Of a DNA stretch of 64,000 nt, positions 26,741-38,000 are shown in pieces. Each line of letters opens with the position of its first letter. Within the stretch, counting starts at the first letter, position 1. The notes under the pieces were generated by a model, which was given only the letters and a program-made list of their open reading frames with translations, ran no database searches and had not been told where the DNA came from. Where the stretch lies: the NCBI RefSeq assembly GCF_051014445.1, contig NW_027488385.1:744001-808000 (forward strand). Reading direction: 5' to 3'. The DNA comes from Colletes latitarsis. Taxonomy: Eukaryota; Arthropoda; Insecta; Hymenoptera; Colletidae. A program made the position numbers and the translations under genes.

Positions 26741-29433
26741 ATGAGAGCAAATCCCAGACCTAACCTAGACCTAACATGCGTTATCCTCTAAAATATTGAT
26801 CAAAACCAGGTTTAATCGACTGTTTCAGTGTGGTACCACATTACTACGTGATCCAAACCAGAAAAAACCCAGGATCCGTTCAACAAGTATGTGAAGAATT
26901 CGAAAGTATGAGGCTGATGAGTGAAAATCCTAGGCCTACCCTAGACCTAACATGCGTTATCCTCAAACATATTGATCGAAACCTGGTTTAATCGACTGTT
27001 TCAGTGTGGTACCACATTACTACGTGATCCAAACCGGAAAATAACCCAGGATCTGTTCAACGAGTATGTGAAGTGTGCGAAAGTATGAGCCTGATGAGGG
27101 CAAATCTTAGACCTAACCCAGACCTAAGATGCGTTATCCTCTAAAATATTTATCCAGAACAGGTTTCATTGAATGTTTCAGTGTGGTACCACTTTACTAC
27201 GTGATCCAATCCAGAAATAGCCCAGGATCTAGCCATGAAGTATGAGAAATATGCGATAGTAAGAGCCTGATGAGGGCAAATCCTAGACCTATCCCAGACC
27301 TAACTTGCGTTATCCTCTAAAATATTGATCGAAACCAGGTTTAATTGACAGTTTCAGCGTGGTACCACATTACTACGTGATACAATGCAGAAACAGCCCA
27401 GGATCTAGCCATCAAGTATGAGAAATATGCGAAAGAATGAGCCTGATGAGGGCAAATCCTAGACCTAACCCAGACCTAACATGCGTTATCCTCTAAAATG
27501 TTTATCAAGACCAGGTTTAATTGAATGTTTCAGTGTAGTATCACACTACTACGTGACCCAAACCAGAAAAAACCCAGGATCTGTTCAACAAGTATGTGAA
27601 AAACGCGAAAGTATGAGCCTGATGAGGGCAAATCCCGGACCTATCCCAGACCTAACTTGCGTTATCCTCTAAAATATTGATCGAAACCTGGTTTAATCGA
27701 CTATTTCAGTGTGGTACCACATTACTATGTGATCCAAACCAGAAAATAACCCAGGATCCGTTCAACAAGTATGTGAAGAATGCGAAAGTATGAGTCTGAT
27801 GAGTGATAATCCCAGGCCTGACCTAGACCTAACATGCGTTATCCTCTAAAATATTGAGCGAAACCAGGTTTAATGGACTGTTTCAGTGTGGTACCACACT
27901 ACTACGGGATCCGAACCAGAAAAAACCCAGGATCTGTTCAACAAGTATGTGAAAAACGCGACAGTATGAGCCTGATGAGGGCAAATCCCAGACCTATCCC
28001 AGACCTAACTTGCGTTGTCCTCTAAAATATTGATGGAAACCAGGTTTAATTGACTGTTTCAGTGTTGTACTTCATTACTACGTGATGCAATCCAGAAAAA
28101 GCTCAGGATCTAGCCATCAAGTATGAGAAATATGCGAAAGAATGAGCCTGATGAGAGCAAATCCCAGACCTATCCCAGACCTAACTTGCGTTATCCTCCA
28201 AAATATTGATCGAAACCAGGTTTAATTGACTGTTTTAGTGTGGTACCACATTACTACGTGATCCAAACCAGAAAAAACCCAGGATCTGTCAAACAAATAT
28301 GTGAAAAACGCGAAAGTATGAGCCTGATGAGGGCGAATCCCAGTCCTATGCCAGACCTAACTTGCGTTGTCCTCTAAGATATTGATGGAAACCAGGTTTA
28401 ATGGACTATTTCAGTGTTGTACTTCATTACTACGTGATGCAGTCCAGAAAAAGCCCAGGATATAGCCATCAAGTATGAGAAATATGCGAAAGAATGACCC
28501 TGATGAGAGCAAATCCCAGACCTAACCTAGACCTAACATGCGTTATCCTCTAAAATATTTATCAAGACCAGGTTTAATTGAATGTTTCAGTGTGGTACCA
28601 CTTTACTACGTGATCCAAAGCAGAAAAAACCCTCGATCAGGTCAACATGTATGTTAAAACTGCGAAAGTATGACCCTGATGAGTGCAAATCCCAGGCCTA
28701 ACCTAGACCTAACTTGCGTTATCCTCTAAAATATTGATCGAAACCAGGTTTAATTGACTGTTTCAGTGTGGTACCACATTACTACGTCATACAATCCAGA
28801 AACAGCCCAGGATCTAGCCATCAAGTATGAGAAATATGCGAAAGAATGTGCCTGATGAGAGCAAATCCCAGACCTAACCTAGACCTAACATGAATTATTC
28901 TCTAAAATATTTATCAAGACCATGTTTAATTGAATGTTTCAGTGTGGTACCACATTACTACGTCATACAATCCAGAAACAGCCCAGGATCTAGCCATCAA
29001 GTATGAGAAATATGCGAAAGAATGTGCCTGATGAGAGCAAATCCCAGACCTAACCTAGACCTAACATGAATTATTCTCTAAAATATTGATCGAAACCAGG
29101 TTTAATTGACTGTTTCAGCGTGGTACCACATTACTACGTGATACAATGCAGAAACAGCCCAGGATCTAGCCATGAAGTATGAGAAATATGCGAAAGTATG
29201 AGCCTGATGAGGGCAAATCCTAGACGTAACCCAGACCTAACATGCGTTTGCCTCTAAATTATTTATCAAGACCATGTTTAATTGAATGTTTCAGTGTGGT
29301 ACCACATTACTACGTCATCCAAACCAGAAAAAACCCAGGATCCGTTCAACAAGTATGTGAAGAATGCGAATGTATGAGTCTGATCAGTGAAAATCTCAGG
29401 CCTTACATAGACCTAACTTGCGTTATCCTCTAA
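24820..29433. repeat. R1: about 26 monomers, tandem partner of R2
   Basis: It aligns to R2 at an offset of 4931 up to about 26740, and 4754 from about 27430. The only large difference is 26775-27410, where R1 holds a re-used piece of its own start (24663-25300, offset exactly 2112 bp or 12 monomers) in place of the units found in R2. R1 and R2 share a five-A CAGAAAAACCC deletion (about 25980 and 30910) and GAAGAAGGCG (about 26367 and 31297), which R3 lacks. Confidence 0.85.
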
Positions 29434-29593
29434 AATATTGCTCAAAACCAGGTTTAATTGACTGTTTCAGTGTGGTACCACATTACTATGTGATCCAAAC
29501 CAGAAAAAACCCAGGATCCGTTCAACAAGTATGTGAAGAATTCGAAAGTATGAGTCTGAAGAGTGAAAATCCCAGACCTAACCTAGACCTCAC

Positions 29594-32500
29594 ATGCGTT
29601 ATCCTCTAAAATATTGATCCAAACCAGGTTTAATGGACTGTTTCAGTGTGGTACCACACTACTACGTGATCCAAACCAGAAAAAACCCAGGATCCGTTCA
29701 ACAAGTATGTGAAGAATGCGAAAGTATGAGGCTGATGAGTGAAAATCCTAGGCCTACCCTAGACCTAACATGCGTTATCCTCAAACATATTGATCGAAAC
29801 CTGGTTTAATCGACTGTTTCAGTGTGGTACCACATTACTACGTGATCCAAACCAGAAAATAACCCAGGATCTGTTCAACGAGTATGTGAAGTGTGCGAAA
29901 GTATGAGCCTGATGAGGGCAAATCTTAGACCAAACCCAGACCTAAGATGCGTTATCCTCTAAAATATTTATCCAGAACAGGTTTCATTGAATGTTTCAGT
30001 GTGGTACCACTTTACTACGTGATCCAATCCAGAAATAGCCCAGGATCTAGCCATGAAGTATGAGAAATATGCGATAGTAAGAGCCTGATGAGGGCAAATC
30101 CTAGACCTATCCCAGACCTAACTTGCGTTATCCTCTAAAATATTGATCGAAACCAGGTTTAATTGACAGTTTCAGCGTGGTACCACATTACTACGTGATA
30201 CAATGCAGAAACAGCCCAGGATCTAGCCATGAAGTATGAGAAATATGCGAAAGTATGAGCCTGATGAGGGCAAATCCTAGACGTAACCCAGACCTAACAT
30301 GCGTTATCCTCTAAAATATTTATCAAGACCAGGTTTAATTGAATGTTTCAGTGTGGTACCACATTACTACGTGATCCAAACCAGAAAAAACCCAGGATCC
30401 GTTCAACAAGTATGTGAAGAATGCGAAAGTATGAGTCTCATGAGCGAAAATTCCAGACCTAACCTAGACCTAACATGCGTTATCCTCTAAAATATTGATC
30501 CAAACCAGGTTTAATGGACTGTTTCAGTGTGGTACCACACTACTACGTGATCCAAACCAGAAAAAACCCAGGATCTGTTCAACAAGTATGTGAAAAACGC
30601 GAAAGTATGAGCCTGATGAGGGCAAATCCCAGACCAATCCCAGACCTAACTTGCGTTGTCCTCTAAGATATTGATGGAAACCAGGTTTAATTGACTGTTT
30701 CAGTGTTGTACTTCATTACTACGTGATGCAATCCAGAAAAGGCCCAGGATCTAGCCATCAAGTATGAGAAATATGCGAAAGAACGAGCCTGATGAGAGCA
30801 AATCCCAGACCTAACCTAGACCTAACAAGAATTCTTCTCTAAAATATTGATCGAAACCAGGTTTAATTGACTGTTTCAGTGTGGACCCTCATTACTTCGT
30901 GATCCAAACCAGAAAAACCCAGGATCCGTTCAACAAGTATGTGAAGAATGCGAAAGTATGAGTCTGATGAGTGAAAATCCCAGGCCTAACCTAGACCTAA
31001 CATGCGTTATCTTCAAAAATATTGATCGGAACCTGGTTTAATCGACTGTTTCAGTGTGGTACCACATTACCATGTGATCCAAACCAGAAAATAACCCAGG
31101 ATCTGTTCAACGAGTATGTGAAGTGTGCGAAAGTATGAGTCTGATGAGGTCAAATCCCAGACCAATCCCAGACTTAACTTGCGTTATCCTCTAAGATATT
31201 GATCGAAACCATGTTTAATCGACTGTTTCAGTGTGGTACCACATTACTACGTGATCCAAACCAGAAAAAACCCAGGATCAGTTCAGCAAGTATGAGAAGA
31301 AGGCGAAAGTATGAGTCTGATGAGTGAAAATCGCAGGGCTAACCTAGACCTAACATGCGTTATCCTCTAAAATATTGATCCAAACCAGGTTTAATTGACT
31401 GTTTCAGTATTGTACTTCATTACTACGTGATACAAACCAGAAAAAACCCAGGATCTGTTCAACAAATATGTGAAAAACGCGAAAGTATGAGCCTGATGAG
31501 GGCGAATCCCAGACCTATGTCAGACCTAACTTGCGTTGTCCTCTAAGATATTGATGGAAACCAGGTTTAATTGACTGTTTCAGTGTTGTACTTCATTACT
31601 ACGTGATGCAATCCAGAAAAAGCCCAGGATATAGCCATCAAGTATGAGAAATATGCGAAAGAATGAGCCTGATGAGAGCAAATCCCAGACCTAACCTAGA
31701 CCTACCATGCGTTATCCTCTAGAATATTTATCAAGACCAGGTTTAATTGAATGTTTCAGTGTGGTACCACTTTACTACGTGATCCAGAGCAGAAAAAACC
31801 CTCGATCAGGTCAACATGTATGTTAAAACTGCGAAAGTATGACCCTGATGAGGGCAAATCCCAGGGCTAACCTAGACCTAACTTGCGTTATCCTCTAAAA
31901 TATTGATCGAAACCAGGTTTAATTGACTGTTTCAGTGTGGTACCACATTACTACGTCATACAATCCAGAAACAGCCCAGGATCTAGCCATCAAGTATGAG
32001 AAATATGCGAAAGAATGTGCCTGATGAGAGCAAATCCCAGACCTAACCTAGACCTAACATGAATTATTCTCTAAAATATTGATCGAAACCAGGTTTAATT
32101 GACTGTTTCAGTGTTGTACTTCATTACTACGTGATGCAATCCAGAAAAAGCCCAGGATCTAGCCATCAAGTATGAGAAATATGCGAAAGAATGAGCCTGA
32201 TGAGGGCAAATCCTAGACCTAACCCAGACCTAACATGCGTTATCCTCTAAAATGTTTATCAAGACCAGGTTTAATTGAATGTTTCAGTGTAGTATCACAC
32301 TACTACGTGACCCAAACCAGAAAAAACCCAGGATCTGTTCAACAAGTATGTGAAAAACGCGAAAGTATGAGCCTGATGAGGGCAAATCCCGGACCTATCC
32401 CAGACCTAACTTGCGTTATCCTCTAAAATATTGATCGAAACCTGGTTTAATCGACTATTTCAGTGTGGTACCACATTACTATGTGATCCAAACCAGAAAA

Positions 32501-34187
32501 TAACCCAGGATCCGTTCAACAAGTATGTGAAGAATGCGAAAGTATGAGTCTGATGAGTGATAATCCCAGGCCTGACCTAGACCTAACATGCGTTATCCTC
32601 TAAAATATTGAGCGAAACCAGGTTTAATGGACTGTTTCAGTGTGGTACCACACTACTACGGGATCCGAACCAGAAAAAACCCAGGATCTGTTCAACAAGT
32701 ATGTGAAAAACGCGACAGTATGAGCCTGATGAGGGCAAATCCCAGACCTATCCCAGACCTAACTTGCGTTGTCCTCTAAAATATTGATGGAAACCAGGTT
32801 TAATTGACTGTTTCAGTGTTGTACTTCATTACTACGTGATCCAATCCAGAAAAAGCTCAGGATCTAGCCATCAAGTATGAGAAATATGCGAAAGAATGAG
32901 CCTGATGAGAGCAAATCCCAGACCTATCCCAGACCTAACTTGCGTTATCCTCCAAAATATTGATCGAAACCAGGTTTAATTGACTGTTTTAGTGTGGTAC
33001 CACATTACTACGTGATCCAAACCAGAAAAAACCCAGGATCTGTCAAACAAATATGTGAAAAACGCGAAAGTATGAGCCTGATGAGGGCGAATCCCAGTCC
33101 TATGCCAGACCTAACTTGCGTTGTCCTCTAAGATATTGATGGAAACCAGGTTTAATGGACTATTTCAGTGTTGTACTTCATTACTACGTGATGCAGTCCA
33201 GAAAAAGCCCAGGATATAGCCATCAAGTATGAGAAATATGCGAAAGAATGACCCTGATGAGAGCAAATCCCAGACCTAACCTAGACCTAACATGCGTTAT
33301 CCTCTAAAATATTTATCAAGACCAGGTTTAATTGAATGTTTCAGTGTGGTACCACTTTACTACGTGATCCAAAGCAGAAAAAACCCTCGATCAGGTCAAC
33401 ATGTATGTTAAAACTGCGAAAGTATGACCCTGATGAGTGCAAATCCCAGGCCTAACCTAGACCTAACTTGCGTTATCCTCTAAAATATTGATCGAAACCA
33501 GGTTTAATTGACTGTTTCAGTGTGGTACCACATTACTACGTCATACAATCCAGAAACAGCCCAGGATCTAGCCATCAAGTATGAGAAATATGCGAAAGAA
33601 TGTGCCTGATGAGAGCAAATCCCAGACCTAACCTAGACCTAACATGAATTATTCTCTAAAATATTTATCAAGACCATGTTTAATTGAATGTTTCAGTGTG
33701 GTACCACATTACTACGTCATACAATCCAGAAACAGCCCAGGATCTAGCCATCAAGTATGAGAAATATGCGAAAGAATGTGCCTGATGAGAGCAAATCCCA
33801 GACCTAACCTAGACCTAACATGAATTATTCTCTAAAATATTGATCGAAACCAGGTTTAATTGACTGTTTCAGCGTGGTACCACATTACTACGTGATACAA
33901 TGCAGAAACAGCCCAGGATCTAGCCATGAAGTATGAGAAATATGCGAAAGTATGAGCCTGATGAGGGCAAATCCTAGACGTAACCCAGACCTAACATGCG
34001 TTTGCCTCTAAATTATTTATCAAGACCATGTTTAATTGAATGTTTCAGTGTGGTACCACATTACTACGTCATCCAAACCAGAAAAAACCCAGGATCCGTT
34101 CAACAAGTATGTGAAGAATGCGAATGTATGAGTCTGATCAGTGAAAATCTCAGGCCTTACATAGACCTAACTTGCGTTGTCCTCTAA
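29594..34187. repeat. R2: about 26 monomers, the fullest copy of the large HOR
   Basis: R2 contains the whole series of landmark units in order: the CATATTGATCG unit, the GATAGTAAGAGCC unit, the GACAGTTTCAGCG unit, the GAGCGAAAATTCC unit, the AGAATTCTTC unit, the form W unit, the GTAGTATCAC unit, the GAGCGAAACC unit and the ATGCGTTTGCCTC unit. R0, R1, R3 and the end of the window all align to parts of it. It is preceded at 29418 by the GCTCAAAACC unit, which also precedes R0 at 13040. Confidence 0.85.
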
Positions 34188-34753
34188 AATATTGATGGAA
34201 ACCAGTTTTCATTGACTGTTTCAGTGTGGAACTACATTACTACGTGATGCAATCCAGAAAAAGCCCAGGATCCGTTCAACAAGTATGTGAAGAAAGCGAA
34301 AGTATGAGTCTGATGAGGGCTAATCCCAGACCTATCCCAGACCTAACATGCGTTATCCTCAAAAATATTGATCGAAACCAGGTTTAATCGACTGTTTCAG
34401 TGTGGTACCACATTACTGCGTGATCCAAACTAGAAAAAAACCCAGGATATCGTCAACGAGTATGTGAAGTGTGCGAAAGTATGAGTCTGATGAGGGCTAA
34501 TCCCAGACCTATCCCAGACCTAACATGCGTTATCCTCTAAAATATTTATCAAGACCAGGTTTAATTGAATGTTTCAGTGTGGTACCACATTACTACGTGA
34601 TCCAAACCACAAAAAACCCAGCATCAGTTCGACAAGTATGTGAAAAACGCGAAACTGTGACCCTGATAAGGGCAAATCTTAGACCTAACCTTGACCTAAC
34701 ATGCGTTATTCTCTAAAATATTTATCAAGATCAGGTTTAATTGAATGTTTCAG

Positions 34754-34765
34754 TGTGGTACCACA
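34754..34765. other. 12-bp perfect palindrome in the monomer core (representative)
   Basis: TGTGGTACCACA equals its own reverse complement and is centred on GGTACC. It is retained in many of the monomers across the window, at about monomer positions 54-65. The main exceptions are subtypes with GTTGTACTTC, GGACCCACA, GTAGTATCAC or GTGGTCCCAC. This is the clearest short symmetric element in the repeat, and could be a protein site or a structural motif. The sequence alone does not say which. Confidence 0.9.
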
Positions 34766-34876
34766 TTACTACGTGTTCCAAACCAGAAAAAACCCAGGAT
34801 CCGTTCAACAAGTATGTGAAGAAGGCGAAAGTATGAGCATGATGAGGACAAATTCTAGACCTGATCCAGACCTAAC

Positions 34877-35052
34877 ATGCGTTATCCTCTAAAATATTTT
34901 TCAAGACCAGGTTTAATTGACTGTTTCAGTGTGGTCCCACATTACTACGTGATCCAAACCAGAAAAAACCCAGGATCCGTTCTACAAGTATGTGAAGAAT
35001 GCGAAAGTATGAGTCTGATGAGTGAAAATCCCAGGCCTAACCTAGACCTAAC
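34877..35052 (+). repeat. Representative monomer, cassette form X (CCGTT-type), 176 bp
   Basis: A representative unit for the commonest cassette, CCGTTCAACAAG followed by TATGTGAAGAATGCG; this copy has the sub-variant CCGTTCTACAAG. The first third holds the AT-rich AAAATATT stretch and a GACCAGGTTTAA segment. The middle has the GTGG..CCAC region (here GTGGTCCCAC, with the palindrome broken by one base) and CTACGTGATCCAAACCAG. The end has GATGAGTGAAAATCCCAGGCCTAACC. The next unit starts at 35053. Form X units are scattered through every block. Confidence 0.9.
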
Positions 35053-38000
35053 ATGCGTTATCCTCAAAAATATTGATAGAAACCTGGTTTAATCGACTGT
35101 TTCAGTGTGGTACCACATTACTATGTGATTCAAACCAGAAAGTAACCCAGGATCTGTTCAACGAGTATGTGAAGTTTGCGAAAGTATGAGTCTGATGAGG
35201 TCAAATCCCAGACCAATCCCAGAGTTAACTTGCGTTATCCTCTTAAATATTGATCGAAACCAGGTTTAATCGACTGTTACAGTGTGGTACCACATTACTA
35301 CGTGATCCAAACCAGAAAAAACCCAGGATCAGTTCAACAAGTATGGCAAGAATGCGAAAGTATGAGTCTGATGAGTGAAAATCCCAGGGCTAACCTAGAC
35401 CTAACATGCGTTATCCTCTAATATATTGATCCAAACCAGGTTTGATTGACTGTTTCAGCGTGGTACCACATTACTACGTGATACAATCCAGAAACAGCCC
35501 AGGATCTAGCCATGAAGTATGAGAAATATGCGAAAGTATGAACCTGATGAGGGCAAATCCTAGACCTAACCCATACCTAACATGTGTTATCTTCTAAAAT
35601 ATTTATCAAGACCAGGTTTAATTGAATGTTTCAGTGTGGTACCACTTTACTACGTGATCCAAAGCAGAAAAAACCCTCGAGCAGGTCAACATGTATGTTA
35701 AAACTGCGAAAGTATGACCCTGATGAGGGCAAATCCCAGGCCTAACCTAGACCTAACTTGCGTTATCCTCTAAAATATTGATCGAAACCAGGTTTAATTC
35801 GCTGTTTCAGCGTGGTACCGCATTACTACGTCATACAATCCAGGAACAGCCCAGGATCTAGCCATCAAGTATGAGAAATATGCGAAAGAATGAGCCTGAT
35901 GAGAGCAAATCCCAGACCTAACCTAGACCTAACATGAATTATTCTCTAAAATATTGATCGAAACCAGGTTTAATCGACTGTTTCAGTGTGGTACCACATT
36001 ACTATGTGATCCAAACAAGAAAATAACCCAGGATCTGTTCAACGAGTATGTGAAGTGTGCGAAAGTATGAGTCTGATGAGGTCAAATCCCAGACCTATCC
36101 CAAACCTAACTATGCGTTATCCTCTAAAATATTGATCAAAACCAGGTTTAATCGACTGTTTCAGTGTGGTACCACATTACTACGCGATCCAAACCAGAAA
36201 AAACCCAGGATCCGTTCAACAAGTATGTGAAGAATGCGAAAGTATGTGTCTGAAGAGTGAAAATTCCAGACCTAACCTAGACCTAACATGCGTTATCCTC
36301 TAAAATATTGATCCAAACCAGGTTTAATGGACTGTTTCAGTGTGGTACCACACTACTACGTGATCCAAACCAGAGAAAACCCAGGATCATTCAACAAGTA
36401 TGTGAAAAACACGAAAGTATGAGCCAGATGAGGGCAAATCCCAGACCTATCCCAGACCTAACTTACGTTGTCCTCTAAGATATTGATGGAAACCAGGTTT
36501 AATTGACTGTTTCAGTGTTGTACTTCATTACTACGTGATGCAATCCAGAAAAAGCCCAGGATCTAGCCATCAAGTATGAGAAATATGCGAAAGAACGAGC
36601 CTGATGAGAGCAAATCCCTGACCTAACCTAGACCTAACATGAATTATTCTCTAAAATATTGATCGAAACCATGTTTAATCGACTGTTTCAGTGTGGTACC
36701 ACATTACTATGTGATACAAACCAGAAAATAACCCAGGATCTGTTCAACGAGTATGTGAAGTGTGCGAAAGTATGAGTCTGATGAGGGCAAATCCCAGACC
36801 TATCCCAAACCTGACTATGCGTTATCCTCTAAAATATTGATCAAAACCAGGTTTAATCGACTGTTTCAGTGTGGTACCACATTACTACGTGATCCAAACC
36901 AGAAAAAACCCAGGATCCGTTCAACAAGTATGTGAAGAATGCGAAAGTATGAGGCTGATGAGTGAAAATCCCAGGCCTAACCTAGACCTAACATGCGTTA
37001 TCCTCAAAAATATTGATCGAAACCTGGTTTAATTGACTGTTTCAGCGTGGTACCACATTACTACGTGATACAAACCAGAAACAGCCCAGGATCTAGCCAT
37101 GAAGTATGAGAAATATGCGAAAGTATGAGCCTGCTGAGGGCAAATCCTAGACCTAACCCAAACCTAACATGCGTTATCCTCTAAAATATTTATCCAGACC
37201 AGGTTTCATTGAATGTTTCAGTGTGGTACCACTTTACTACGTGATCCAATCCAGAAATAGCCCAGGATCTAGCCATGAAGTATGAGAAATATGCGAAAGT
37301 ATGAGTCTGATCAGTGAAAATCCCACGGCTAACCTAGACCTTACATGCGTTATCCTCTAAAATATTTATCAAGACCAGGTTTAATTGAACGTTTCAGTGT
37401 GGTACCACATTACTACGTGTTCCAAACCAGAAAAAACCCAGGATCTGTTCAACAAGTATGTGAAGAAGGCGAAATTATGAGTCTGATCAGTGAAAATCTC
37501 AGGCCTTACCTAGACCTAACTTGCGATGGCTTCAAAAATATTGATGGAAACCAGGTTTCATTGACTGTTTCAGTGTGGTACTACATTACTACGTGATGCA
37601 ATCCAGAGAAAGCCCATGATCTAGCCATCAAGTATGAGAAATATGCGAAAGAATGAGCCTCATGAGAGCAAATCCCAGACCTAACCTAGACCTAACATGC
37701 GTTATCCTCTAAAATATTGAGCGAAACCAGGTTTAATGGACTGTTTCAGTGTGGTACCACACTACTTCGTGATCCAAACCAGAAAAAACCCAGGATCTGT
37801 TTAACAGGTATGTGAAAAACTCGAAACTGTGAGCCTGATGAGGGCAAATCTTAGACCTAACCTTGACCTAAGATGCGTTATCCTCTAAAATATTGAGCGA
37901 AACCAGGTTTGATGGACTGTTTCAGTGTGGTACCACACTACTACGGGATCCAAACCAGAAAAAACCCAGGATCTGTTCAACAAGTATATGAAAAACACGA

